Shown here piece by piece: positions 1 to 8,421 of a stretch of 64,000 nucleotides of DNA. The stretch's first letter is position 1; every line of letters starts with the position of its first letter. The stretch spans positions 489,110-553,109 of the forward strand of contig JBCBMZ010000002.1 of the NCBI GenBank assembly GCA_039822005.1, written 5' to 3'. The notes under the pieces were generated by a model. It did no database searches and was not told the origin of the DNA. It was given only the letters and a program-made list of their open reading frames with translations. This DNA is from JBCBDX01 sp039822005. Its GTDB lineage: Bacteria > Pseudomonadota > Alphaproteobacteria > Rhizobiales > Rhizobiaceae. Made by a program: the position numbers and the translations under genes.

Positions 1-299
1 GTATCGAGAAGGGTTTCGCCTTTTTTGACCGACGATGAAGCGACCGACATGTTCATGACATCTGCGCCCAACCGTTTGCCTGCCAGTTCAAACGAGGCTT
101 GCGTTCGCGTGGATGCCTCAAAGAACAGGTTGATCTGTGTCAGGCCGCGAAAGACGGTGCGTTTCTTCTCGCGTTGACGTGACAGTTCCACCGCCGCATC
201 AGCGCGTTCCAAAAGGTTTTCAATATCGGGGTATTGCAGCCCTTTCAGGCCGATCAAATGGCGTTGCGCAAAAGGCGCAAAGTTGTGGGCATCTGTCAT
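1..299 (-). CDS. pyrB: aspartate carbamoyltransferase, N-terminal part (cut by window edge)
   Basis: Catalytic chain of aspartate transcarbamylase, which condenses carbamoyl phosphate with aspartate in de novo pyrimidine synthesis. Only the first 99 residues are in the window. Visible hallmarks are the carbamoyl-phosphate signature STRTQASFE (residues 63-71) and the SVKKGET loop (about 90-96). The start is the ATG at 299, which fits the usual N-terminus of the family. Upstream, the frame is open through the end of the neighbouring AEC transporter gene, so as written the two genes share one continuous reading frame; this appears to result from an indel in an A8 tract and not from a natural fusion. 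The identification rests on motifs, since the aspartate-binding domain lies outside the window. Confidence 0.93.
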   Translation of the reverse strand, partial: MTDAHNFAPFAQRHLIGLKGLQYPDIENLLERADAAVELSRQREKKRTVFRGLTQINLFFEASTRTQASFELAGKRLGADVMNMSVASSSVKKGETLLD

Positions 300-349
300 C
301 TCAAGCTGGTCGCTTACGGCCAAAAACCGATCCCCGCAAGGGAGACAGG

Positions 350-1292
350 TCAGCCTCCACCGGAAAAGCGCTCGGTCAGGGTTAAAACGGCGGGGATGGA
401 AAAAAAACGATGTCGCCGTTTGCAGCGTTGCGACTGCGGCGTAGAAAGGGGCGTCTCCGCCAAGCTCCTTTGCCACCACATATCCGTTCATGGCGGTTGG
501 CATGGCCGCGCACAAAGCCATGAAGACAAGTGCATCATCGCCGATACCTACGGCCAGGCCAAGGCTGACGACCAGAATGGGTAGCACGATCAATTTGAGT
601 GCAATGGGCAAAAAGGCAGACAGTTTTGGATGCGCCAAATCATCCAGCAGAAGGCCTGCCCCAACGCCCAAAAGACCCATGCCGAGGGCGGCCCGCGCCA
701 GAAGGTCCAGTGTACCCATGGCAAACTCCGGCAGGGCAAACGGTATGATCTTGAGCAAAATTGCCAAGGCAACGGCCAGCATCAGCGGATTTGTTGCCAG
801 ATTTCGCAACAGCGGCGGACGTTTGCCGTCTTTTGTCTCTGACAATGCAATGATGACACTGATGGTCGCCAATTGGATGGGGATAATGATCACCGCCATG
901 ATCAGCGCAACCAACGCTACCGCTTCGGGCGAATAGAGCGCATCCGCGATGGCCAGCGCGATAAAGCCGTTCCACCTAACACTCGACTGGAAGATCGAAG
1001 AAAATTGCGGCCCGCGCATGCCTTGCGACCTGAAATATGGCCAGCTTGCCAACGTAACCACACCCATAAATGTGAGGGCGACCATGAAGGTTAGGCCAAT
1101 GGAAAGCGTATCCAACTGTTCAAAATTGGCACGATAAATCGAGGTAAACAGAAGAACCGGATAAAGAACGTAAAAGCCGAGCCGGTTCAATCCTTGCCAA
1201 AATCCCCCTTCGAAGAGCGGCAGACGCCGCAGCAAATTGCCCAACAGGATGAGCAGGAAGATGGGCATAATGGATGAGAACACGGCGAGCAT
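350..1292 (-). CDS. AEC family transporter, frame broken in a poly-A tract
   Basis: Inner-membrane permease of the auxin efflux carrier (AEC) family, about 314 residues. Translation from the ATG at 1292 gives many hydrophobic segments (start MLAVFSSIMPIFLLILLGNL) and the family-typical segment FQSSVRWNGFIAL. Near the C-terminus the gene crosses eight consecutive A on the plus strand (400-407). With eight, the frame leaves the expected ending and continues in frame into pyrB. With seven, it reads FFSIPAVLTLTERFSGG and stops at 350, a normal AEC ending. I give the 350 end because it restores family length. The break may be a sequencing error, a true mutation or slippage. The substrate is unknown. 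Confidence 0.8.
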
Positions 1293-1453
1293 AGTAAAAC
1301 CTTAAAAAAGGGCGGCTAACGCGCCGCGCGCGATCCGTCAAATTGCGTGCCGGCCGTTAACCTTAACAAATGGTTTACGTTGCACTCTCGCCCGCCGTGC
1401 AACATCTTTGGCTCAGGGTAGGCAGGGAACAGTTGAACGCAGGCGGAGACCTC
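1293..1453. promoter_or_regulatory. divergent intergenic region between AEC transporter and DUF6105 genes
   Basis: About 160 bp separate the AEC gene (minus) from the DUF6105 gene (plus), so promoters for both should lie here. A purine-rich ribosome site (GGCGGAG, 1442-1448) precedes the ATG at 1454. I do not see clear -35/-10 pairs. Confidence 0.3.
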
Positions 1454-1777
1454 ATGCGCTATATTTTTTGGTTCTGGCTCGTACCCATGTCGATCATTTG
1501 GATCTGGTTCGGCCTTTCCTATTACGACATCAATTTCGGCTTCACGATGCTGTCGCGAGAGGCGCATGATTTTGTTTTCAATGTCTATGCGCATATCACC
1601 GGCATTGAACGCGCCGAATTGGTTCGATTGCTGGTCAAAGCCTGCATCGTCGATTCGCTGTTGATTTTCGCGATCTACGGCTTCCGTCGCCGCAAAGATA
1701 TTCGCGCTTGGTGGTCGGCCCGCAATGCTCGAAAGGACGCGGCAGAAACTCAAGTGTCGCCGTCGCCAGCCGAATAG
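1454..1777 (+). CDS. DUF6105 family small membrane protein
   Basis: A 107-residue protein with the N-terminus MRYIFWFWLVPMSIIWIWFG and a second hydrophobic stretch (LLVKACIVDSLLIFAIYGF), followed by a basic, hydrophilic tail. It resembles the DUF6105 proteins conserved in Rhizobiales. The function is unknown; two membrane passes are predicted by eye. The frame is open from 1370, but the ATG at 1454 has a good ribosome binding site and begins directly with the membrane segment, so I prefer it. The last 28 bases overlap the 3' end of the convergent ruvX gene. Confidence 0.75.
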   Translation: MRYIFWFWLVPMSIIWIWFGLSYYDINFGFTMLSREAHDFVFNVYAHITGIERAELVRLLVKACIVDSLLIFAIYGFRRRKDIRAWWSARNARKDAAETQVSPSPAE

Positions 1778-2256
1778 ACACGATCCAGTGCCCCTTGCAG
1801 GATAAATGAGGCGGCTGCGCTGTCGATGCGTTGGGCACGCTTGGCGCGGCTGACATCCTGCTCCAGAAGTGACCTCTCTGCTGCAACCGTCGAAAGTCTT
1901 TCATCCCAAAATGCGACGGGCAGGGCAATGACACGGCCCAAATTGCGAACAAATGCCCGGGTAGCCTGCGCCCGCGGCCCCTCAGTTCCGTCCATATTGA
2001 GCGGAAGCCCGATGACGATCGCACCGCACTTTTCTGTTTCTACGAGTGCACGCAGTTTTTCCGCGTCGACTGTGAATTTTTTACGGATGATGACCGGCCG
2101 CGGGGTTGCAAGCGTCAGGTCCGGGTCGGAGACCGCAATGCCGATGGTTTTGGTGCCCAGATCGAGGCCGCAAATGGTTTGGCCCACAGCCAAGACGCTT
2201 TTGATCTCAACCACGTCAACAATTCGGGTTGCTTCATTTATGGGGGACAATGTCAT
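1750..2256 (-). CDS. ruvX: Holliday junction resolvase-like protein RuvX/YqgF
   Basis: RNase H-fold protein of the YqgF/RuvX family, linked to 16S rRNA 5' maturation and to Holliday junction processing. Conserved acidic motifs are visible: CGLDLGTKTIGIAVSD (first catalytic Asp near residue 32), VIGLPLNMDGTEGP, FWDERLST and RIDSAAASFILQGALD near the C-terminus. Length is 168 residues from the ATG at 2256. A TTG at 2283 would add nine residues, but ATG with AAAGGCAGG just upstream is the better choice. The gene overlaps the convergent DUF6105 gene by 28 bases at the 3' end. Confidence 0.9.
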   Translation of the reverse strand: MTLSPINEATRIVDVVEIKSVLAVGQTICGLDLGTKTIGIAVSDPDLTLATPRPVIIRKKFTVDAEKLRALVETEKCGAIVIGLPLNMDGTEGPRAQATRAFVRNLGRVIALPVAFWDERLSTVAAERSLLEQDVSRAKRAQRIDSAAASFILQGALDRVYSAGDGDT

Positions 2257-2327
2257 CCTGCCTTTGACGTTGTATGCGGGCAACGAGCCCGCTACAGCTC
2301 GCCCTTAAGTGAACAGGTAAAGCCATA

Positions 2328-3068
2328 ATGTCCAGCGGCCGCGAATCGATCTTAGCCATCGCTTTTGGGGTGATCATCGGTTTGACCATTGTCGCGATTT
2401 TCTTTGATACGCCATTTTCGATGACAGTGCGTGAGAATGCGATCTGGCTATCCAATGCCGCCATGTCGATTTTCAACGGACACAATATCGCTTCACTAGG
2501 CGAGAGCGTTCGCAGTTGGGGTATAGGGGGCGCGGTGTTGGTCACACTCCTTTATGCGCTCGGCTCAATGATCGCATTTCCGGCTTCACTTATGACATTC
2601 ATCTCAGTCTTGGCGTTCGGTTACGGCGCGATTCTTGTGACCGGCATTGGCGCATTTGTCGGGCTGACCGTCTCGTTCTTTATTGGGAGGCACTTCTTTC
2701 ATCAACATGTAGGCTGGTTTTGCGCGCGCTATCCCGTCACCCGAGGCATCGAAAAAGCGCTGATGAAAAACGGGTTCTGGCTGGTCTTCCTGATGCGTCA
2801 GTCGCCCATCGTCCCGTTTGCGGCGCAGAACTACATGTTCGGGATGCTGCAAACCCGGCCGCGGGACTATCTGCTGGCTTCAGGCTTGGGCATTATCCCC
2901 GGCACAATCGCCAAAATTCATGTATTTGAAAGCGCAAGCAGCGCTGTTGGCGGGGAGTTATCTCATATTAAGCTCCTCTTTTTGGGCATCGGTATCGCCG
3001 CCACTCTTATTGTTATGGCATCCGTCGGCCGCTATGTTCGCCGCGAACTTGCCGCACAAACATCATGA
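2328..3068 (+). CDS. TVP38/TMEM64 family membrane protein (VTT domain)
   Basis: Integral membrane protein of 246 residues with a VTT/SNARE-associated domain of the TVP38/TMEM64 (DedA-like) group. It begins with one hydrophobic helix (about residues 8-27). The core contains the typical run GSMIAFPASLMTFISVLAFG, then GAFVGLTVSFFIGRHF, and MRQSPIVPFAAQNYMFGM, where an Arg and Pro-rich re-entrant motif sits. Relatives are proposed to scramble or transport lipids; the substrate here is unknown. It lies on the same strand as gatC, 60 bp upstream of it, and may be co-transcribed. Confidence 0.85.
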   Translation: MSSGRESILAIAFGVIIGLTIVAIFFDTPFSMTVRENAIWLSNAAMSIFNGHNIASLGESVRSWGIGGAVLVTLLYALGSMIAFPASLMTFISVLAFGYGAILVTGIGAFVGLTVSFFIGRHFFHQHVGWFCARYPVTRGIEKALMKNGFWLVFLMRQSPIVPFAAQNYMFGMLQTRPRDYLLASGLGIIPGTIAKIHVFESASSAVGGELSHIKLLFLGIGIAATLIVMASVGRYVRRELAAQTS

Positions 3069-3128
3069 GCAGGTTGCGCCTTGTTCAACGCGCGCCTATA
3101 GCCACGCAAAAGATTTGGAGCCATCGTA

Positions 3129-3416
3129 ATGTCTGTTGATACAGCAACGGTAAAGCGGGTTGCGCGTCTGGCGCGCATTGCCGTCACCGATGAAAATGCC
3201 GAGCAACTCACAGGTGAACTCAACACAATCCTGGGGTTTGTCGAGCAACTCAACGAGGTTAATGTGGAGGGCGTTGAACCCATGACATCGGTTGTTGCTG
3301 TCGATATGAAAAAGCGCATCGATAGCGTCTCCGATGGTAATAAGGCCGCGGATATCACCGCCAATTCCCCTGCGGCGGAAGACGGTTTCTTCTTGGTGCC
3401 AAAAGTTGTCGAATAA
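3129..3416 (+). CDS. gatC: Asp-tRNA(Asn)/Glu-tRNA(Gln) amidotransferase subunit C
   Basis: Small 95-residue subunit of the GatCAB amidotransferase, which converts Glu-tRNA(Gln) and/or Asp-tRNA(Asn) to the amidated forms. The typical pattern is present: N-terminal TATVKRVARLARIAVTDENA, then ELNTILGFVEQLNEVNVEGV and EPMTSV. Residues in this subunit wrap around GatA and stabilise it. TTGGAG sits nine bases upstream of the ATG. gatA follows after 28 bp, so the two should be translated from one message. gatB is separated from them by a truncated vWA gene. Confidence 0.95.
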   Translation: MSVDTATVKRVARLARIAVTDENAEQLTGELNTILGFVEQLNEVNVEGVEPMTSVVAVDMKKRIDSVSDGNKAADITANSPAAEDGFFLVPKVVE

Positions 3417-3444
3417 TCAATATTTTATGTGGTTTTCCTAAAGC

Positions 3445-4926
3445 ATGACTGAACTCACATCCCTAACGATCGCCGAAGCGCGTGAAAAGCTGCTGGCCAA
3501 AGAAATCACTGCCGTTGAGCTAACCGGCGCCTATCTGGATGCCATCGGCGGCGACGCCGACCCGCTCAATGCCTATGTTGAGGTGACTGCCGACAATGCC
3601 CGCCATTGGGCTGCCAAATCGGACGAGAAACTGGCAGGCGGTGAGGCTGGCGCGCTGGAAGGCATTCCGCTTGGGATCAAGGACCTTTATGGTACCGAGG
3701 GCTATCACACGCAGGCCTGTTCTCATATTCTCGACGGCTTCAAGCCAAAATATGAATCGACCGTCACTGATAATCTGTGGCGCGATGGTGCGGTGATGCT
3801 GGGCAAGCTCAACATGGATGAGTTCGCGATGGGTTCGTCCAATGAGACGTCCTATTACGGTCCGGTCACCAACCCTTGGAAGGCGGAAGGGGATGACACA
3901 CCGCTGGTGCCCGGTGGTTCTTCGGGCGGTTCGGCAGCAGCGGTCGCTGCGCACCTGTGCGCGGCAGCGACGGCAACCGATACGGGCGGGTCCATTCGCC
4001 AACCCGCAGCGCTGACCGGAACAGTCGGTATCAAACCGACCTATGGTCGCTGTTCGCGTTGGGGGATCGCGGCTTTTGCGTCATCGCTTGACCAGGCAGG
4101 CCCTATCACAAGGGATGTGCGCGACGCCGCCATCATGATGAATTCAATGGCCAGCGTTGATCCGAAGGATACAACCTCGGTTGATCTGCCTGTGCCGGAT
4201 TATGAAGCCGCCATTGGCCAATCGGTGAAGGGAATGAAGATTGGTATTCCGGCGGAGTACCGGTTGGATGGCATGCCCGGAGAAATCGACGCGCTGTGGG
4301 AAAAAGGCATTGCTTGGCTGAAGGATGCCGGCGCGCAGATTGTCAATATCTCATTGCCGCATACCAAATATGCACTGCCGGCCTATTATATCGTCGCTCC
4401 TGCCGAAGCTTCTTCTAACCTGGCGCGTTATGACGGTGTCAAATATGGCTTGCGTGTATCGGGCGATGACATCACGGATATGTATGAAAAGACACGCGCG
4501 CAGGGTTTCGGCTCCGAAGTGCAACGTCGCATCATGATCGGGACCTATGTCCTGTCGGCAGGCTACTATGACGCCTATTACCTGCGTGCCCAAAAAGTGC
4601 GCACGCTCATCAAGCGGGATTTTGAGACGGTATTTTCTGACGGCGTCGATGCGATTTTGACACCTGCAACACCATCTGCCGCATTCCCGATTGGCGACAA
4701 GGACATGGCGGCTGACCCCGTCAAGATGTATTTGAACGACGTCTTTACGGTGACCGTCAACATGGCGGGCTTGCCGGGGATTTCTGTGCCTGCGGGTCTT
4801 GATAGCCAAGGTTTGCCGCTCGGGCTTCAGCTGATTGGCAAGCCGTTTGACGAAGAGACGCTGTTCCGCACCGCTAATGTGATCGAGCAGGCGGCAGGCC
4901 GCTTCACGGCAACGAAATGGTGGTGA
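3445..4926 (+). CDS. gatA: Asp-tRNA(Asn)/Glu-tRNA(Gln) amidotransferase subunit A
   Basis: Glutaminase subunit of GatCAB, 493 residues, of the amidase-signature family; it releases ammonia from glutamine and channels it to GatB. The Ser-cisSer-Lys triad is readable: Lys79 in GIPLGIKDLYGTEG, the cis-Ser at about 159 in PGGSSGGSAAAVA, and the nucleophile Ser183 in DTGGSIRQPAAL. The length and the C-terminus (GLPLGLQLIGKPFDEETLFR) are normal for the family. It follows gatC by 28 bp. No sign of damage. Confidence 0.97.
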   Translation: MTELTSLTIAEAREKLLAKEITAVELTGAYLDAIGGDADPLNAYVEVTADNARHWAAKSDEKLAGGEAGALEGIPLGIKDLYGTEGYHTQACSHILDGFKPKYESTVTDNLWRDGAVMLGKLNMDEFAMGSSNETSYYGPVTNPWKAEGDDTPLVPGGSSGGSAAAVAAHLCAAATATDTGGSIRQPAALTGTVGIKPTYGRCSRWGIAAFASSLDQAGPITRDVRDAAIMMNSMASVDPKDTTSVDLPVPDYEAAIGQSVKGMKIGIPAEYRLDGMPGEIDALWEKGIAWLKDAGAQIVNISLPHTKYALPAYYIVAPAEASSNLARYDGVKYGLRVSGDDITDMYEKTRAQGFGSEVQRRIMIGTYVLSAGYYDAYYLRAQKVRTLIKRDFETVFSDGVDAILTPATPSAAFPIGDKDMAADPVKMYLNDVFTVTVNMAGLPGISVPAGLDSQGLPLGLQLIGKPFDEETLFRTANVIEQAAGRFTATKWW

Positions 4927-5013
4927 TTTTTTCACGCCAGCCAAACACCTGAACCAAGGACATTTCATGTGCGTTCGCTAGCATCGCTGACGATGTCGAG
5001 CGAGAGAACGACT

Positions 5014-5316
5014 ATGTGGGTTTTGTTAAAAATCTTCGCGGTGTCGGTCTCGTTGCTCGTTGGCAGTTTGAGCGCAATGGCTGCTGACAAGGCGATTATC
5101 GCGATGGACGCTTCCGGCTCCATGTGGGGCCAGTTCGACGGCAAGACGAAAATCGAGATCGCCCGCGAAATACTCGGCAAAGTTCTATCGGGCGTGCCCC
5201 TAGGTCTTGCGCTGGGCTTGATTGCTTATGATCATCGGCAAAAGGGTCAATACGCGGACATTGAAGAGATGGTGTCCATCGGAACTGGTCAGCGCACCGA
5301 GGTGTCGATGCCGTAA
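5014..5316 (+). pseudogene. truncated von Willebrand factor A domain protein
   Basis: The predicted product has a signal peptide (WVLLKIFAVSVSLLVGSLSAMA) followed by the start of a vWA domain with the metal-binding MIDAS motif DASGSMWGQ. It then stops after about 100 residues, at VSIGTGQRTEVSMP. Full-length vWA domains need roughly 180 residues, including a conserved Thr and a second Asp that are absent here. I see no continuation of the domain in any frame before gatB, so this is a 3'-truncated remnant, not a frameshift. It sits between gatA and gatB on the same strand. Start chosen at the ATG at 5014, directly before the signal peptide; the frame is open from 4969. Confidence 0.6.
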
Positions 5317-5496
5317 GAAAAGCCGAACCGTCATAAAGACTGGTCCGGCAATGGTTGGGAGAAGTCCTGTTTGGCATGCGGCACCGGGGTTGGCTTTGAC
5401 ATAGGTCAATTCATGAATGCTCAATGATTGGCGCTTGCCGCGTGGCAAGGATGGTGGCAAGAGCGCCGTGGAAATACAACCAACCGCGGAAGATCT
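5317..5496. other. non-coding stretch between vWA remnant and gatB
   Basis: 180 bp without a supported gene. It follows the truncated vWA frame and may be decayed remnant or the gatB leader. CGCGGAAGA near 5485-5493 serves as the gatB ribosome site. Confidence 0.4.
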
Positions 5497-6996
5497 ATGA
5501 CCCTCGTCGACACACGTACCCCAGATCCCAAACGCTTCATTCCGGGCGCCACAGGCGACTGGGAAGTTGTCATCGGAATGGAAGTGCACGCGCAGGTAAC
5601 GTCGGAATCAAAACTGTTCTCAGGCGCTTCGACGTCCTTTGGCGCGGAGCCAAACAATAATGTTTCGCTCGTTGATGCGGCGATGCCTGGCATGCTGCCT
5701 GTTATCAATGAAGAGTGCGTGAAACAGGCCGTACGTACCGGCCTTGGTTTGAAGGCTGAGATCAACAAATACTCGATCTTCGACCGGAAGAACTATTTCT
5801 ATCCGGACCTGCCGCAGGGCTACCAGATATCCCAATTCAAACAGCCCATTGTAGGCGAAGGTAAAGTAATGATCTCGGTAGGCCCCGACAAGAAGGGCAA
5901 TTACGAGGATGTGGAGATCGGCGTGGAGCGCCTGCATCTTGAACAGGATGCTGGCAAATCCATGCACGACCAGCACCCTACGATGAGTTTTGTCGATCTG
6001 AACCGCTCGGGCGTGGCACTGATGGAAATCGTCTCCAAGCCCGATATTCGTTCGTCCGATGAGGCAAAGGCCTATTTGACCAAACTGCGTCAGATCGTGC
6101 GTTATTTGGGCACCTGCGATGGCAACATGGATGAGGGGTCCATGCGGGCAGATGTGAACGTTTCCGTACGCAAGCCGGGCGGTGACTTTGGCACGCGTTG
6201 CGAGATCAAGAACGTCAACTCGATTCGTTTCGTCGGTCAGGCCATCGAATATGAAGCGCGCCGCCAGATTGCGATTTTGGAAGATGGTGGCTCGATCGAT
6301 CAGGAAACACGGCTGTTTGACCCGACCAAGGGCGAAACCCGGTCCATGCGGTCCAAGGAAGAAGCGCATGATTATCGCTATTTCCCGGACCCTGATCTGC
6401 TGCCGCTGGAATTTGACGATGCCTTCATCGAAGCGCTGGCCAAGGAACTCCCGGAATTGCCTGATGATAAGATCAATCGATTTGTTGAGGCGGGCCTCAG
6501 CCCTTATGATGCAAGCGTGTTGGTGGCAGAAAAGTCAACGGCGGACTTTTTTGAACAAGTGGCCGACGGACGCGATGCCAAATTGGCAGCCAATTGGGTG
6601 ATCAATGATCTGCTGGGCGCGTTAAATAAAGCGGGCCAATCCATTGAAGACACCCCCGTTTCTCCAAAGCAGCTTGGCGGCATCATTGATTTGATCAAGT
6701 CCGGCGACATTTCCGGCAAGATAGCCAAGGATCTGTTTGAGATTGTCTGGAGCGAGGGCGGCGACCCGGCGGCCATCGTTGAAGAACGCGGCATGAAGCA
6801 GGTCACCGATACTGGCGCGATTGAGGCGGCAGTTGATGAAATTATTGCCGCCAACCCGGCGCAGGTGGAAAAGGCGAAAGACAATCCGAAGCTCGCGGGC
6901 TGGTTTGTCGGGCAGGTGATGAAGGCCACCGGCGGTAAGGCGAACCCGCAGGCGGTTCAGGCTCTTGTCAAAACCAAGCTGGATGTGGAAGACTGA
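5497..6996 (+). CDS. gatB: Asp-tRNA(Asn)/Glu-tRNA(Gln) amidotransferase subunit B
   Basis: The tRNA-binding and kinase-like subunit of GatCAB, 499 residues; it activates the misacylated Glu or Asp by phosphorylation and amidates it. It starts near DWEVVIGMEVHAQVTSESK and contains the catalytic-core segments FDRKNYFYPDLPQGYQISQ, LEQDAGKSMHD and NRSGVALMEIVSKPDI. A C-terminal GatB/YqeY domain ends with GWFVGQVMKATGGKANPQA. The frame is open from 5428, but the ATG at 5497 has a ribosome site (CGGAAG) and gives the family-typical N-terminus. It is separated from gatA by about 570 bp containing the vWA remnant. Confidence 0.96.
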   Translation: MTLVDTRTPDPKRFIPGATGDWEVVIGMEVHAQVTSESKLFSGASTSFGAEPNNNVSLVDAAMPGMLPVINEECVKQAVRTGLGLKAEINKYSIFDRKNYFYPDLPQGYQISQFKQPIVGEGKVMISVGPDKKGNYEDVEIGVERLHLEQDAGKSMHDQHPTMSFVDLNRSGVALMEIVSKPDIRSSDEAKAYLTKLRQIVRYLGTCDGNMDEGSMRADVNVSVRKPGGDFGTRCEIKNVNSIRFVGQAIEYEARRQIAILEDGGSIDQETRLFDPTKGETRSMRSKEEAHDYRYFPDPDLLPLEFDDAFIEALAKELPELPDDKINRFVEAGLSPYDASVLVAEKSTADFFEQVADGRDAKLAANWVINDLLGALNKAGQSIEDTPVSPKQLGGIIDLIKSGDISGKIAKDLFEIVWSEGGDPAAIVEERGMKQVTDTGAIEAAVDEIIAANPAQVEKAKDNPKLAGWFVGQVMKATGGKANPQAVQALVKTKLDVED

Positions 6997-7030
6997 CTGC
7001 AACGCAAATAGGACGATATAGTATTCAGCG

Positions 7031-7519
7031 ATGTGGGTGCGCACCGCTTCTAGCGATGATCTGACCGTCATTTCGGCAATGTTGACCGAGACGTGGCATG
7101 ACACATACGATTCCATCTATGGTCATGATAAAGTGGCTGAGCTGACCAAAGCTTGGCATTCGGTGGATTCGCTCAAACAACGGCTGACCAAACCGCGCTC
7201 AGAGTTCATCGTCACCGATGACGGAGCTGAGATTTCCGGAATGGCCTATGTCAGCCAGACGGATAATGAAACCGCAATGCTGCATCAGCTATATGTGCGC
7301 CCGACCCAGCAGGGGCAGGGGCTTGGCGAAAAACTGCTGGTGGAAGCGGAAGCCTGTTTCCCGGACGTGCGCAAGGTTCGCCTTGAAGTGGAAGAAGCCA
7401 ACACCCGCGCCGTCAAATTCTACGAGACCAACGGTTTCAAGCAGGTCGGCACGACGCCCGATTGCGGCGTGAAAGGTTCAGGCATACCGGCGATCATCAT
7501 GGAAAAGGTGATTTGGTGA
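7031..7519 (+). CDS. GNAT family N-acetyltransferase
   Basis: A 162-residue protein with the GNAT fold. The acetyl-CoA pyrophosphate-binding motif is readable as PTQQGQGLGEKLL (about residues 92-104), preceded by the beta-strand MLHQLYVRP and followed by VRLEVEEANTRAVKFYETNGF, the classical motif B. The N-terminus (MWVRTASSDDLTVISAMLTE) is also typical. The substrate cannot be told from sequence. It lies 34 bp downstream of gatB and directly upstream of a DUF2805 gene, all on the same strand, so it could be in the same transcript. Confidence 0.88.
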   Translation: MWVRTASSDDLTVISAMLTETWHDTYDSIYGHDKVAELTKAWHSVDSLKQRLTKPRSEFIVTDDGAEISGMAYVSQTDNETAMLHQLYVRPTQQGQGLGEKLLVEAEACFPDVRKVRLEVEEANTRAVKFYETNGFKQVGTTPDCGVKGSGIPAIIMEKVIW

Positions 7520-7522
7520 TCG

Positions 7523-7750
7523 GTGCTTGCTTTGACTGACGCCGACTCGAAACCCGACTTTACACAAAGCGAAATTGTAGCCATGGCCTGGGATGATGAG
7601 ACGTCGTTCGACGCCATTGAGCGCGCGACGGGGATGGCTGAAAAGGACGTCATAAAACTCATGCGTTCCGAGTTGAAGCTTTCCAGTTTCAAACTCTGGC
7701 GTGCCCGCGTATCCGGTCGCAAAGCCAAGCACGATGGTCGTATGCGCTGA
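7523..7750 (+). CDS. DUF2805 / TIGR03643 family small protein
   Basis: A 75-residue protein matching the DUF2805 pattern: SEIVAMAWDDETSFDAIER, then EKDVIKLMRSELKLSSFKLW and RVSGRKAKH. These are small cytoplasmic proteins with a helix-turn-helix look and unknown function. The start is GTG at 7523, three bases after the stop of the GNAT gene, which suggests translational coupling. The product is basic at the C-terminus, so nucleic-acid binding is possible, but this is inference. Confidence 0.78.
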   Translation: MLALTDADSKPDFTQSEIVAMAWDDETSFDAIERATGMAEKDVIKLMRSELKLSSFKLWRARVSGRKAKHDGRMR

Positions 7751-7753
7751 CGT

Positions 7754-8395
7754 TTACGTCCGGCTTAGCAACAAGCGAACGCCGGCAAATGCGAAGAAAC
7801 TGCCAAGCAAAAATTGGATCGTTCGGCGCGCATGCGCATAGAGCCGTACCATCGGAGGCGATGAAAAAGCGAGCGCGTAGAGTGCATGCAGGATTACCGA
7901 CAGGATGAAAGTGCCCACAACGATTACAGCCGCCACCCAGACCGGCGCTTGTGGCGTCAGGCCAAGCGAAATGATCGCGATCCAAACGAGCGCAGCCTTT
8001 GGATTTGTCATTTGAATGGTGTAGCCGCGCATGGCATACGCCAAAGCCCCCGTGTTGCTGCTTTCAAGCGCTTTGACCTCAATATCATGCGCTGAAGCGG
8101 CTGACCTGAAGGCTTTGTAAGCCAAGTAAAGCAGGTAGGCACCACCAAAGAGTTTTATGATCACAAGCGCATGGGTGTATTGGGTCAACAGTGCAGATAA
8201 GCCAATGGCCGTCAGTAAAGCCCAGGTCAGCGATCCGGCTGCGATACCCATGGCCAGCGCCAGCCCCTGCGCACGCCCAACGCTCATGGAGGTGCCCATA
8301 ACCGCCAAGACGTTCGGTCCCGGGCTCGCAATCCCAACAAGAAAAGCCCCATAAGCAAGCAAAATGCCCGGCAGAAAATTCTGAATCTCACTCAT
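7754..8395 (-). CDS. LysE/RhtB family amino-acid exporter
   Basis: A 213-residue inner-membrane exporter of the LysE/RhtB superfamily. The N-terminal signature SPGPNVLAVMGTSMSVGRAQG and the following GLALAMGIAAG are typical, as is YLLYLAYKAFR in the third helix. About six membrane segments are evident. Members export basic or neutral amino acids and homoserine-type compounds; the substrate cannot be assigned. The gene is convergent with the DUF2805 gene, with three bases between stops. Confidence 0.9.
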   Translation of the reverse strand: MSEIQNFLPGILLAYGAFLVGIASPGPNVLAVMGTSMSVGRAQGLALAMGIAAGSLTWALLTAIGLSALLTQYTHALVIIKLFGGAYLLYLAYKAFRSAASAHDIEVKALESSNTGALAYAMRGYTIQMTNPKAALVWIAIISLGLTPQAPVWVAAVIVVGTFILSVILHALYALAFSSPPMVRLYAHARRTIQFLLGSFFAFAGVRLLLSRT

Positions 8396-8421
8396 TCGTC
8401 GGCTAACCCATTACCCGCACA

